Below the pieces are notes generated by a model, which saw only the letters and a list, made by a program, of their open reading frames with translations, had not been told where the DNA came from and did not search any database. This document shows, one piece after another, positions 16,005-24,948 of a stretch of 64,000 nucleotides of DNA; within the stretch, counting starts at the first letter, position 1; every line of letters starts with the position of its first letter. The stretch is from Haloechinothrix halophila YIM 93223 (GTDB lineage Bacteria > Actinomycetota > Actinomycetes > Mycobacteriales > Pseudonocardiaceae), in the NCBI RefSeq assembly GCF_000504245.1, contig NZ_KI632509.1, positions 2,585,751 to 2,649,750 of the forward strand, written 5' to 3'. The position numbers and the translations under genes were made by a program.

Positions 16005-16616
16005 TCAGCCGTCGCCCGCGGCGCGCTGCGCGTGGCCAGTCAGCGACATGATGTGCTCCAGCAATGTGGTCAGCACCTTCTTCGTCGACTCCCGCTGGCG
16101 CACATCGCACAGCAGCACCGGCACGAACGGGTCGACATCGAGCGCGCCGCGCACCTCGTCGACGGTGTACATCTGCGTGCCGTCGAAGCAGTTCACGCCG
16201 ACGACGAACGGCACATTGCGCTCCTCGAAGAAATCGATCGCGGCGAAGCAGCTGGCGAGCCGCCGGGTGTCGGCCAGCACGATCGCGCCGAGCGCCCCCT
16301 GGGCGAGCTCGTCCCACATGAACCAAAACCGGTCCTGGCCGGGGGTGCCGAACAGGTACAGGATCAGCTCCTGGTTAATGGTGATCCTGCCGAAGTCAAG
16401 TGCGACGGTCGTGGTGCGCTTCTGCTCCACCCCGGTGACGTCGTCGACGCCCGCACTGCGCTCGGTGAGCTGCTCCTCGGTGCGCAGCGGTTCGATCTCG
16501 CTGACCGAGCCGACCAGCGTGGTCTTGCCGACGCCGAACCCGCCGGCGATCAGTATCTTGAGCGCCGTCGCGTTGATCGCGGGTCGAATCATTCGGTCAG
16601 AGCTCACGAATTCCAT
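16005..16616 (-). CDS. cvnD: Conservon GTPase-like protein (CvnD)
   Basis: A 203-residue P-loop protein related to MglA/Ras-like GTPases. Walker A is GGFGVGKTTLVGSVSE; FGTPGQDRFWFMWDEL corresponds to the DxxG switch region with Thr-Pro-Gly in place of Asp-x-x-Gly; GVNCFDG occupies the NKxD position in altered form. It is the last gene of the conservon and overlaps cvnC by 20 bp. In Streptomyces such modules form membrane-associated complexes likened to G-protein coupled signalling, with CvnD as the switch (family knowledge). Confidence 0.92.
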   Translation of the reverse strand: MEFVSSDRMIRPAINATALKILIAGGFGVGKTTLVGSVSEIEPLRTEEQLTERSAGVDDVTGVEQKRTTTVALDFGRITINQELILYLFGTPGQDRFWFMWDELAQGALGAIVLADTRRLASCFAAIDFFEERNVPFVVGVNCFDGTQMYTVDEVRGALDVDPFVPVLLCDVRQRESTKKVLTTLLEHIMSLTGHAQRAAGDG

Positions 16617-16968
16617 CCAGCACCTTCTGCAGCGTGTCCGGGCTCGCAGCCGATGAGTGCTTTGCCAAGCCGGTTCGGAAGATTACGTAGTTCTGCTCGA
16701 TCAGGTCGCTGAGCAGAACCTTCACGACGCCGAGTGGCAGGTCGGCGCCCGCGGCGACCTCGGCGATCGAGATGGGGTCTTGACAGGACTCAAGGATGCG
16801 ACCATGGGCGTGGTCCAACTCGCCGCCGTGATGCCTGCGCAGCGCGACGACGAGCGTGATCATGTTGAGATCATCGCGCGCGACGTGCGTCCGGCCGCGG
16901 GTAAACGTGTACGGGCGGGCGAGCGGACCAGCGTCTTCGTCGAACCAAGCGCTGTCTTCGCCGGTCAT
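16597..16968 (-). CDS. cvnC: DUF742 protein (CvnC)
   Basis: This 123-residue protein has the DUF742 pattern: ARPYTFTRGRTHV early, CQDPISIAEVAAGADLPLGV (a winged-helix-like core), then KVLLSDLIEQNYVIF. It overlaps cvnB by 4 bp and cvnD by 20 bp. Its family always sits in conservons and is thought to bridge the kinase-like CvnA and the GTPase. No DNA target is implied. Confidence 0.92.
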   Translation of the reverse strand: MTGEDSAWFDEDAGPLARPYTFTRGRTHVARDDLNMITLVVALRRHHGGELDHAHGRILESCQDPISIAEVAAGADLPLGVVKVLLSDLIEQNYVIFRTGLAKHSSAASPDTLQKVLDGIREL

Positions 16969-17396
16969 GATGCTTCGGAGTTTCTCGCATACCCGACGGT
17001 CGGGTTGCGCGGCGCCGTCGCCATGTGCCGCCCGACGCTGGCCACCATGCGGTTGACCTCGTAGGCGATCAACCCGAGATCCGCGTCCGCCTGCGCCAGC
17101 ACGGCGAGGCAGGCGCCGGTGCCCGCCTCCGTGACGACGAGGAAGGCGCGTTCCAGCTCAACGACCGTCTGGTGCACCGCCCCGCCGTCGAAGTACTTTC
17201 CCGTGCCTTTGGCCAGACTCTGCAATGCTGACGCGACCGCGGCCAGATGCTCCGCATCCGCGATGGACATCTCGTTCGACTTGCCCATGAGCAGACCGTC
17301 CGAGGAGAGCAGCACGGCGCGGTCGGCACCAGTGGCTCGGCGCAGCAGATCATCGAGCAGCCAGTTGGACTCCTTCGGTGACAGATTGACCGTCAT
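16965..17396 (-). CDS. cvnB: Roadblock/LC7 domain protein (CvnB)
   Basis: A 143-residue roadblock/LC7 protein: WLLDDLLRRATGADRAVLLS begins the fold, and SIADAEHLAAVASALQSLA and VVELERAFLVVTEAGTGACL complete it. In other bacteria such proteins act as partners or GTPase-activating proteins for MglA-like GTPases; here the partner would be CvnD. It overlaps cvnA and cvnC by 4 bp each. Confidence 0.93.
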   Translation of the reverse strand: MTVNLSPKESNWLLDDLLRRATGADRAVLLSSDGLLMGKSNEMSIADAEHLAAVASALQSLAKGTGKYFDGGAVHQTVVELERAFLVVTEAGTGACLAVLAQADADLGLIAYEVNRMVASVGRHMATAPRNPTVGYARNSEAS

Positions 17397-20101
17397 GACA
17401 TCTCTCCTCCGGGCCAGCGGGGTGGGTGAGGGGTATCCGTGTCGTCGGTGCGCGCCCGCCGCGTTCCGCGCTGGAACGCCGACATCGTGGCCTGGAATCT
17501 CTCCGGGCTCGGGTCACCCGGTGGCTCGTCGGGTGGCTCCGGTGTCGTGGACTGCTCCGATTCGGCGGATTCCTCGTCGGCATGCAGCTGCGGAGCGAGG
17601 CTTTCGCGCCGTCTGCGCTGTGGCAGCGGCGGTTTGCCGTTCCCGTTGCCCGCCGAGGGCGTTGGCCTTGGCGGCGTGTACTGCTCTGCCTGCGACGACG
17701 ACCCGTTGCTGATCACCGAGGAATCCATCGAGATCTTCACGGTGTCGTTGCCGCCACCGCTCCGGCCGGCGTGCTGACCACCATGGGACATAGCTCCGCC
17801 GGACTGGCCGTTGGCGCGGTCAGCACCGTCGGTGGAAGGTGGCGCCGGCGGTACGGCGGGGATGTTCTTCTGGGTGTCTTCGAATCTCCGCTCGGGGGTG
17901 CGCGCCTGCCTGGCACGCCGGTGGGTCGGCGGGGGCATCGGAACGACGCGGTCGTTGGTGTTGACGTCGTCGTGATCCGCGCCGGGGACAGACGCATAGC
18001 CGGAGTCGTAGCCGTTGCTCGCACCTGGTGCGTATCCCGGCTCGGCCATGTGCCGAGGGCCGCGGCCATAGCCAGGCTCGATGCCGGCCCCAGCAGTGGG
18101 GTCGGCGTTGAAGTCGTGGCCGAAGTCGGCGCTGGCGTCCTCCGGCGCGCCGTGCTGCGGCATGGACTCGGACGCGAGCGCCTTGGTGGGAATCAGCACG
18201 ATCGCGTTGATGCCGCCGTAGAGGGACTCCCGCAGCGTGACCTTCGTGTCGTGCTTGGCGGCCAGCTGGGCGACCACGAACAACCCGATCCGTGCTTCCT
18301 CCGACAGCGACATCACGCTGAAGTCGGGCGGGGTGCGCAGCATGGCGTTGATCTCTTCGAGCGTCTCGGCGTCGATGCCGAGGCCCTGGTCCTCGATCTC
18401 GATCACGACGCCCCTGCCGACGACGGCGGATCGCACGTCGACGTCGGTCTGTGGTGGTGAGAACGAGGTCGCGTTGTCGAGCAGCTCGGCGAGCAGGTGG
18501 ATCATGTCGGCGACGGCGTCGCCGCGCACCGCCACGTCGGCGACCTTGCTGACGTTGACCTTGGTGTACTGGGCGGTCTCCGCGACCGCGCCGTTGATCA
18601 CGTCGCGCAGCTCGACCGGTTTGCGCCACTGCCTGCCTGGCTGTTTACCGCCCAGGATGATCAGGCTCTCCGCGTTGCGCCTGCCCTGGGTGGCGAGGTG
18701 GTCGAGCTCGAAGAGGAGCTGCAGCTGCTCCGGGTCCTCCTGCGACCGTTCGGCCTGGTCGAGCACCTGCAGTTGCCGGTGTGCGGTGACCTGGTTGCGG
18801 TGGGCGATGTTGAGGAACACCGCCCTGACCCCGGCGCGGATCTCGTTCTCCTGCACCGTCGCCGAGATGGCCTGGCGCTGTGCCTGGTTGAAGGCGTCGG
18901 CGACCTGGCCGATCTCGTCGTCGCCGTGGTTGAGCCATGGCACGTCACTGTCGAGGTCGACCCGCTCGCCGTGGTTGAGCCGGTCGACGACGTCCGGCAG
19001 CTTGTACCGGGAGAGGTCGAGGGTGTCGTCCCGTAGCCGGGTGAGCCTGCGGGCCAGCTTTCGAGACCAGCGCAACGCGATCACCATGGAGGTCGCGGTG
19101 ACAAGCAGCAGGAGCCCGCCCGCGGCGAGTGAGCTGGTCAGCAGCCGGTTACCACTGCCAGCGCCGAGTTCGGCGGCGTGGGCAGAGTGCGACGCGTACA
19201 GCTCGCGCAACCCGTCGGACAGCTTGGCCGCCGAGTTCTGCCACGCCTCGAAGTTGAACGTCACCGGGTGCTGGCCGGGGCCTCGGGCCATGATGCTGTT
19301 GTCGCCGGAAACCACCGTGCCCCACCACGGCGCTTCCTTCATCTCGTCGTAGCGCTGCTGCTCGGTCGGCGTCATGCGCGGATACATGGTTTCCGCGATC
19401 TCGTGATACGTACCCATCTGGTGCGCGAGCTCGTGGAACTCGTCAAGGTCGAGGCCCTGTGCGATGCCTCGGAGCAGCAGCGCGTGCGACCGCGACTGCG
19501 CTTCGACCGAGCGGAACAGGTCGTAGCTGATCATCTGCTCGAAGCCGACCTCAGCGTCACTGGCTGACCGGGCGACACCCTGAATGCCCGCGCCGATCAG
19601 CTCGATCATCTCGCCGTAGAACTCGTAGACCTGCTCGGCGTCCGCGCCGCCGGAGTCGATCCGCTGCCGGAACCCCGGCAGCTCGGCGGTGAGGTTCTTC
19701 AGATCTCCCAACGGGCCAGCCAGCTGGTCCGGCGCCGTCTCAGCCAGCTCCTCGGTGACATCCGTCATTTCCTGTACGGCTTCGTCCACCTTGGTGCGCT
19801 GATTCGCCAGCAGGCCGTCGGCGGGCTTGAGCCCGTTGACCACCTTGAGCGTGCTCAGCCTGCGTTCTTCCTGCACCGTCGCGATGAAGTGCGTCGACGG
19901 CTCGAGCGACTTGCGCACGTTCTCCGCGAACGTGCGGGTGCTGAGGCCTTGCAGCGCCAGGTAGCCGGATAGTCCAATGCCGACGATCATCAGCGCGACG
20001 CTGGGAATCAGCGCGATGCGCAGCACGCGAGCATTGATCGTGCTAGATCCGCGCGAACGCGAGAATAGTCCCATAGGGGCTTTGCCAGAACCTTCCCTCA
20101 T
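17393..20101 (-). CDS. cvnA: Nitrate/nitrite-sensor-type histidine kinase-like protein (CvnA)
   Basis: A large membrane sensor of about 902 residues. After one membrane helix (ALIPSVALMIVGIGLSGYLA) comes an extracytoplasmic NIT-like helical domain of about 270 residues, a second helix (LAAGGLLLLVTATSMVIAL), a HAMP-like linker, and a histidine-kinase-type ATPase domain with ELLDNATSFSPP (N box) and EDQGLGIDAE (G box). The last 250 residues are Pro/Gly/acid-rich and look disordered. The phospho-accepting His is not evident. ATG 20101 was chosen; ATG 20074 (MGLFSRSRG) is an alternative. It is the first gene of the conservon. Confidence 0.88.
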   Translation of the reverse strand: MREGSGKAPMGLFSRSRGSSTINARVLRIALIPSVALMIVGIGLSGYLALQGLSTRTFAENVRKSLEPSTHFIATVQEERRLSTLKVVNGLKPADGLLANQRTKVDEAVQEMTDVTEELAETAPDQLAGPLGDLKNLTAELPGFRQRIDSGGADAEQVYEFYGEMIELIGAGIQGVARSASDAEVGFEQMISYDLFRSVEAQSRSHALLLRGIAQGLDLDEFHELAHQMGTYHEIAETMYPRMTPTEQQRYDEMKEAPWWGTVVSGDNSIMARGPGQHPVTFNFEAWQNSAAKLSDGLRELYASHSAHAAELGAGSGNRLLTSSLAAGGLLLLVTATSMVIALRWSRKLARRLTRLRDDTLDLSRYKLPDVVDRLNHGERVDLDSDVPWLNHGDDEIGQVADAFNQAQRQAISATVQENEIRAGVRAVFLNIAHRNQVTAHRQLQVLDQAERSQEDPEQLQLLFELDHLATQGRRNAESLIILGGKQPGRQWRKPVELRDVINGAVAETAQYTKVNVSKVADVAVRGDAVADMIHLLAELLDNATSFSPPQTDVDVRSAVVGRGVVIEIEDQGLGIDAETLEEINAMLRTPPDFSVMSLSEEARIGLFVVAQLAAKHDTKVTLRESLYGGINAIVLIPTKALASESMPQHGAPEDASADFGHDFNADPTAGAGIEPGYGRGPRHMAEPGYAPGASNGYDSGYASVPGADHDDVNTNDRVVPMPPPTHRRARQARTPERRFEDTQKNIPAVPPAPPSTDGADRANGQSGGAMSHGGQHAGRSGGGNDTVKISMDSSVISNGSSSQAEQYTPPRPTPSAGNGNGKPPLPQRRRRESLAPQLHADEESAESEQSTTPEPPDEPPGDPSPERFQATMSAFQRGTRRARTDDTDTPHPPRWPGGEMS

Positions 20102-20382
20102 TACTTTGCGTGAGCAGCCAGCGTGCACCGCAGATACCTCGGCGCAGGGTAGCGATAGCCGCCAAATGGATCGAGGGCACCTCCCCATGTTTTGCGGTAG
20201 TGACAAGAAAATCCGGTGGCATGCCGATGAACTTCATCGTTTTGCGATAACGGAACTCGGCATGCGATTAGATGCGTGACGCACCCGGTCGGGTGACGAA
20301 ATGCTTGCTCGCCACAGACCGCCATAGACCGCCATTGACGCTGACATCGTATGTCCTTTTTGGCGTTTTGAGAGGAGATTGG
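20102..20382. other. Divergent intergenic region, conservon / molybdenum enzyme
   Basis: About 280 bp separate the two divergent operons. It must hold both promoters, but I see no convincing -35/-10 pair, strong palindrome or RNA gene. AGAGGAG directly before ATG 20383 is the ribosome site of the molybdenum enzyme gene. Confidence 0.5.
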
Positions 20383-22566
20383 ATGGCTGAACCGGAGCCA
20401 GCAGCCCAGGACAAAGGTCGTGGGCTGAAGCGGCGAAAGTTCCTGACGTTCCTTGTCGCCGCCCCGACGCTCACTGTCGCGGGGCGGTTCGGGTTCGATG
20501 CGTTGACGGAGGCGTCAGCGGTGCCGAGCCTGCCGTCGGTTGAGGAGATCGCGGACCTCGGCGAGGTGATCCGCCTTGCCAGCATGCCGACGATGCACCT
20601 GATGGTCCTCGAGGTCACCGAGGACACCACGGTGCGGTTCGAGTTGCCGAGACTCGAGGTCGGTCAAGGCATCTCGACGTCGATCGCGATGGTGCTGGCC
20701 GAGGAACTGGACGCCCGGCTCGATGACGTCGACGTCGAACTGTCCGACTCCCGGCCGGAGCTGCACTTCAACCAGATCACCGCCGGGTCCACGACGATGC
20801 GGGTGCTGTGGGACCCGGTGCGGAGAATGGCGGCCGATGCGCGTGCGCGGCTCGTCAACGCGGCCGCGAACCAGTGGGGCCTGCCAGCGGAACAACTGAC
20901 CACGAAGGACTCCGCGGTGCACGCCCCTGACGGGCGGACCCTGAGCTATGGGGAACTGTCGGCCGCCGCGCGGGAGGAATCCGGCAACGGCGAACCGAAG
21001 CCCGCATCCGAATACACAGTGGTCGGCACCCCTGTCGCCAGGACGGACGCCCGCGACATCGTGACGGGCAAGGCGCAGTACGCCATGGACCTGCAGATCG
21101 AAGGCGCACTGCCGACCGTGGTGGCGCGCCCGCCGACGATCAAGGGCACGGTGGGCTCGGTCAACGACGCGCGGGCGAGGTCCATGCCCGGGGTCGTCGC
21201 GATCACCGAGATCCCTACCGGTGTCGCGGTGAGCGCCGAGACGTTCTACGACGCGATGCGTGCCAGGGACGCCCTAGAGATCTCGTGGAAGCCGGGCCCG
21301 ATCGACACTGTGTCGGATTCGGACATTCGTAAGAAACTGAAGAATGTCGCCCATCCGCTCGCCGCGCCGAAATTACGGGGCAGGCATCTGGACGCGACGT
21401 TCGACTTCGCGTTCGTCAACCACGCGCCGATGGAAGTCGAAAGCGCGGTCGCGGATGTCCGTCACGACGGCACTGCCGAGGTGTGGATGCCCTCACAGAC
21501 GGCGATCTGGGCGCAGGGCGCCATCGCCAAGGAACTTGGCCTCAACCGGGATGCCGTCTCGGTGCACGTGACCCGTGCCGGCGGGTCGTTCGGGCGCAGG
21601 CTGTTCGCCGACGTGGGGCTTGAGGCGGCACGGGTTTCGCAGGCGATCGGTCGGCCGGTCAAGCTGATGCGGACCCGCCAGGATGACATGAAGCACGGCA
21701 GGATGCGTCCCGCGTACCACCAGAAGATCAGGGCCAGTTACACCAAAGGTGAGGTGCTGTCCTTCGAGCACCGCGTCACCGGTGTTGGGCTCGACTTCGA
21801 CCACGGTCTCGGTGAGGCGCTGACGTCGACGCTGGCGCAGACCGTGGAAGGTGGCGCGAGCCAGTACTACTTCGCCGTGTCCCAGTCGATGCCGTACCAC
21901 GTCGGTGTCGTGAACCATACGCTGCAGGAAGTGCAGCTCGGTATCCCCACGGGCAGCTTCCGGTCGGTTTTCTCGGGCACGGTGCGCGCGGCCGAGGAAG
22001 TCGTCATGGACGAGCTCGCCGAGCAGATGGGCAAAGACCCGCTCGAGTTCCGGCGCGAGGTGGCCAAGGCGGACTCCGGCAAGGCGGTGCTGACGAAGGT
22101 CGCCGAGGTGTCTGGCTGGGGCAAGGACATGCCAGCCGGTCACGCGCTGGGCGTTGGCTACCACTCGGAGTACCGCTCACATGCCGCGTGCGTCGTCGAG
22201 ATCAACGCGACGGACCCGGCGAACCCGAGGGTCACCAAGGCGTTCATCGCGGCAGACGTCGGGCAGGTGATCAACCAGAAGGGCCTTGAGGCTCAGCTGA
22301 TGGGCGCAACGATGGACGGGATCGCCACGGTCCTGCAGGCGGGTGTGCACATCGACAACGGCGCGGTGCGGGAGAGCAGCTACGGCGACTTCCTGTGGAC
22401 GAAGCAGGGTGATTCCCCAACCCAGTTCGAGGTGCACCTCATCCGCACGGACTGGGCGCCGGGTGGCGCGGGTGAACTGGCCCTGCCCGCCGCTGCGGGC
22501 GCGGTGGCGAACGCGTACGCGAAGGCGACCGGCACCAAGCCCCGTAGCTTCCCGATCAACCACTAG
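20383..22566 (+). CDS. Molybdopterin-binding subunit of an aldehyde-oxidase-type hydroxylase
   Basis: A 727-residue large subunit of the xanthine dehydrogenase/isoquinoline 1-oxidoreductase (IorB-like) type. ATG 20383, behind AGAGGAG, gives a twin-arginine signal KRRKFLTFLVA, so the folded complex is exported. Cofactor-domain segments include GTPVARTDARDIVTGKAQYA, HAPMEVESAV, RAGGSFGRRLFADV, and near the end GAGELALPAAAGAVANA, whose Glu fits the catalytic base position. The gene for the [2Fe-2S] subunit follows by 11 bp. There is no FAD-subunit gene, matching the two-subunit type that donates electrons to a cytochrome. Substrate is unknown. Confidence 0.9.
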   Translation: MAEPEPAAQDKGRGLKRRKFLTFLVAAPTLTVAGRFGFDALTEASAVPSLPSVEEIADLGEVIRLASMPTMHLMVLEVTEDTTVRFELPRLEVGQGISTSIAMVLAEELDARLDDVDVELSDSRPELHFNQITAGSTTMRVLWDPVRRMAADARARLVNAAANQWGLPAEQLTTKDSAVHAPDGRTLSYGELSAAAREESGNGEPKPASEYTVVGTPVARTDARDIVTGKAQYAMDLQIEGALPTVVARPPTIKGTVGSVNDARARSMPGVVAITEIPTGVAVSAETFYDAMRARDALEISWKPGPIDTVSDSDIRKKLKNVAHPLAAPKLRGRHLDATFDFAFVNHAPMEVESAVADVRHDGTAEVWMPSQTAIWAQGAIAKELGLNRDAVSVHVTRAGGSFGRRLFADVGLEAARVSQAIGRPVKLMRTRQDDMKHGRMRPAYHQKIRASYTKGEVLSFEHRVTGVGLDFDHGLGEALTSTLAQTVEGGASQYYFAVSQSMPYHVGVVNHTLQEVQLGIPTGSFRSVFSGTVRAAEEVVMDELAEQMGKDPLEFRREVAKADSGKAVLTKVAEVSGWGKDMPAGHALGVGYHSEYRSHAACVVEINATDPANPRVTKAFIAADVGQVINQKGLEAQLMGATMDGIATVLQAGVHIDNGAVRESSYGDFLWTKQGDSPTQFEVHLIRTDWAPGGAGELALPAAAGAVANAYAKATGTKPRSFPINH

Positions 22567-22577
22567 AGGAGACTTTC

Positions 22578-23225
22578 GTGCCGAAAAAGCACCGATTTAG
22601 CGTCAACGGTGACAAGGTCGAGGTTGACGCCGACGCGAACATGCCCCTGCTGTGGGTGCTGCGGGACAAGCTCGGCATCACCGGCCCGAAGTACGGCTGC
22701 GGCGTTGGCCTCTGCCGTGCCTGCACCAGCCACCTCAACGGCAATGAGATCCAGCCGTGTGTCGTGCCGGTCTCGGAGTGCGATGGCCAGGAGGTCACCA
22801 CCATCGAAGGGCTGGCCGATGGCGACGAGCTGCACCCGGTGCAGCAGGCCTGGGTCGACGCCGACGTCGGTCAGTGCGGGTTCTGCCAGCCTGGCCAGAT
22901 CATGGCTGCCGTCGCGTTGTTGCAGCGCAAGTCCAAACCAACCGATGCCGACATCGACGCGATCGAGAACATGTGCCGGTGCGGCACCTATCCTCGGCTG
23001 CGCGCCGCGATCAAAGAGATCGCTGGCATTCCGACCGACCCGCCGGGTAACGGCGAACCGCCGAAAGGGCCGCCGGAGGGCAAGCCGCCGAACGGCAAGG
23101 GTCCAGACGGGCGTCCCGGTAAGCAGCCGCAGCAGGGCGGTGACAGCTCGTCCGCCGAGGGTGAGCAGTCCGGCGACGAGAAGTCGGGCTCGCTGTTCGA
23201 CGGCATCAAGTCGGCCTTCGGCTGA
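22578..23225 (+). CDS. [2Fe-2S] subunit of molybdenum hydroxylase, with Pro/Gly-rich tail
   Basis: A 215-residue IorA-like protein. Residues 1-75 form the plant-type ferredoxin domain (CGVGLCRACTSHLNG ... QPCVV) and about 75-155 the second cluster domain (CGFCQPGQIM and NMCRCGTYPRLRAAI). The normal family ends near residue 155; here about 60 extra residues rich in Pro, Gly and Lys follow (GEPPKGPPEGKPPNGKGP). No signal is present, so export would rely on the Tat signal of the large subunit (hitchhiking). GTG start behind GAGGAG. Confidence 0.92.
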   Translation: MPKKHRFSVNGDKVEVDADANMPLLWVLRDKLGITGPKYGCGVGLCRACTSHLNGNEIQPCVVPVSECDGQEVTTIEGLADGDELHPVQQAWVDADVGQCGFCQPGQIMAAVALLQRKSKPTDADIDAIENMCRCGTYPRLRAAIKEIAGIPTDPPGNGEPPKGPPEGKPPNGKGPDGRPGKQPQQGGDSSSAEGEQSGDEKSGSLFDGIKSAFG

Positions 23226-23241
23226 CCGTCCTGCCACTAGT

Positions 23242-23385
23242 CATGCCCGGAGTCGGGGTCGGGCATGTGGATCATGAGACTTCGTGGCGATACGGATCGC
23301 TGTGACGCCTCAAGATCCATCCACACGAGCGATGCTCGTGCGGTGGCAGACGCCTTCGCTGCGGTGAAGGCGTCTGCCACCGCAC
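23242..23385. terminator. Compound bidirectional terminator
   Basis: Between convergent genes lie several hairpins: an 8-bp stem (23242-23267), an imperfect hairpin starting GTGGATCATGAG at 23265 that resembles the one at 9043, a 7-bp stem (23323-23339), and a perfect 20-bp stem (23338-23357 with 23366-23385, 8-nt loop). The last is the strongest and should stop transcripts from both sides. Confidence 0.75.
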
Positions 23386-23407
23386 GGCGGGCGCCCACGG
23401 CACCGGC

Positions 23408-24802
23408 TCAGCTCGCCCCGTGTTCGGCCCACCACCGCTGGCCGGACTCCGGCAGCGTCTGGATCGGGTCGTAGTACTCGTAGCGGCGCTCCAGCGCCTC
23501 GGGATCGTCCAGCTCGATGCCGGTGCGATAGTTCTTCGTCCAGTACGAGATGCCGCGCTCCCGGTCGTACTCCGCGACCTGGTGCACCCAGCGTTTCCCG
23601 ACATAGGGCACGTCGCAGATGATGCGCGGCGTCGCGTAGCCCGGTAGATACCCCATGATCGAGTGCTGCAGCCGCTGTGCCTCCCACACGGCGACGCGCC
23701 AGTGCTCCGAGTTCGGGATCATGTCGCACATGTAGAAGTAGTACGGCAGGATGCTCGCCTCGCCCTGCAGCGCGAAGCACAGGTCGAGCAGCGCGTCCGA
23801 CGTGTCGTTCACCCCACGCATCAGCACACCCTGATTACGCACGTCGCGCACACCGACGTCGAGCATCGCCCGCGCCGCCTCCGCGACCAGTGGCGTCACC
23901 GACTGCACGTGGTTGACGTGGGTGTGGATCGCCAGGTTCACGCCCCGCCGCGCGGCCGTGCGCGCGACCCGCTCCATCCCTTCGACGACCTTCGGCTGCA
24001 ACCAGTGCTGCGGCAGCCCTGCCAGCGCCTTCGTGGCGAGCCGGATGTCGCGCACCGTCTCGACGTCGAGCAGCCGCATCAGGAACGACTCCAGCTGGTG
24101 CCACGGCACGTTCGCGACGTCACCCCCAGAGACGACGACGTCGCGCACGCCGGGAGTGTTCTTGAGGTAGTCGATCATCGCGTCCTGCCGGTCCACCGGC
24201 TTGAGCGCGAGCTTGTGCTTGTCGATCTGCGGCGTCGAGTTGCCGACGAGGTCCATCCGGGTGCAGTGCCCGCAGTACTGCGGGCACGTCGACAGCAGCT
24301 CGGCGAGCACCTTGGTGGGGTAGCGGTGGGTCAGCCCCTCGACCACCCACATCTCCGCCTCGTGCAGCGAGTCGCGCTCGGCGTACGGGTGCGACGGCCA
24401 ATGCGGGTCGCGGTCGGAACGCACCGGCATCATGTAGTGCCGGATCGGGTCCGCGAACAGCGCGTCGGTCAGCTCGCTACCGCTGGCGTCAGGCGCCATC
24501 GTGTTGAGCATTTGCGGCGGCAGCAGCATCGACATCGTGGCCATGTCCTGCTGGTCGGCCGCCAGGTCCTCGTAGAAGCGCTCGTCGACGGTGTCACCAA
24601 GCACCTTGCGGAGCTGTTTGATGTTGCGCACGCAGTTCACCCGCTGCCACTGCGCGTCGCGCCACTGCGCTTCGGTGACATCGGCCCAGCCGGGGAAGCG
24701 GCGCCAGTCGGGTTCGGTCAGCTCCCTGCGCCGGTAGACGTAGGGCTGTTCCAGGTACTGATCGCTGGTGACGGCCTGTTCCGGCCCGGCAACGGCGGTC
24801 AT
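23408..24802 (-). CDS. Lysine 2,3-aminomutase-like radical SAM enzyme (KamA family)
   Basis: A 464-residue protein of the lysine/arginine/glutamate 2,3-aminomutase family. The [4Fe-4S] motif reads CPQYCGHC (about residues 171-178), i.e. C-x3-C-x2-C. Further family segments are VSGGDVANVPWHQLESFLM, HTHVNHVQSVTPLV and DLCFALQGEASILPYYFYMCD. KamA enzymes use SAM and PLP to shift an alpha-amino group to beta. The neighbouring ablB-type acetyltransferase and antibiotic beta-lysine genes are absent, so the product's use is unknown. It is divergent from the amidohydrolase operon, with a palindrome in the shared control region. Confidence 0.88.
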   Translation of the reverse strand: MTAVAGPEQAVTSDQYLEQPYVYRRRELTEPDWRRFPGWADVTEAQWRDAQWQRVNCVRNIKQLRKVLGDTVDERFYEDLAADQQDMATMSMLLPPQMLNTMAPDASGSELTDALFADPIRHYMMPVRSDRDPHWPSHPYAERDSLHEAEMWVVEGLTHRYPTKVLAELLSTCPQYCGHCTRMDLVGNSTPQIDKHKLALKPVDRQDAMIDYLKNTPGVRDVVVSGGDVANVPWHQLESFLMRLLDVETVRDIRLATKALAGLPQHWLQPKVVEGMERVARTAARRGVNLAIHTHVNHVQSVTPLVAEAARAMLDVGVRDVRNQGVLMRGVNDTSDALLDLCFALQGEASILPYYFYMCDMIPNSEHWRVAVWEAQRLQHSIMGYLPGYATPRIICDVPYVGKRWVHQVAEYDRERGISYWTKNYRTGIELDDPEALERRYEYYDPIQTLPESGQRWWAEHGAS

Positions 24803-24859
24803 CGGTTCTCCTCCTTATAGGGGCGAGCAACACAAATAATCCTGTCATACTGACGTGAG

Positions 24860-24877
24860 AACGCAAATCTTTGCGTT
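24860..24877. promoter_or_regulatory. 18-bp palindromic operator between divergent genes
   Basis: AACGCAAA-TC-TTTGCGTT is a perfect palindrome with 8-bp arms, 58 bp from the mutase start and 72 bp from the amidohydrolase start. TTGCGT within it could be the -35 of the minus-strand promoter, with GATTAT or AGGATT downstream as -10. The binding protein is unknown. Confidence 0.55.
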
Positions 24878-24948
24878 TCGCGTGATCGTGCTGTGACGCT
24901 CAACGACCAGCCCTGCGCCGCTGAGCTGGGACAAGGCAGACTGCACTC

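Noticed and set aside
17426-18460. 344-codon plus-strand frame
   Set aside because: Antisense to the disordered tail of CvnA; no domain.
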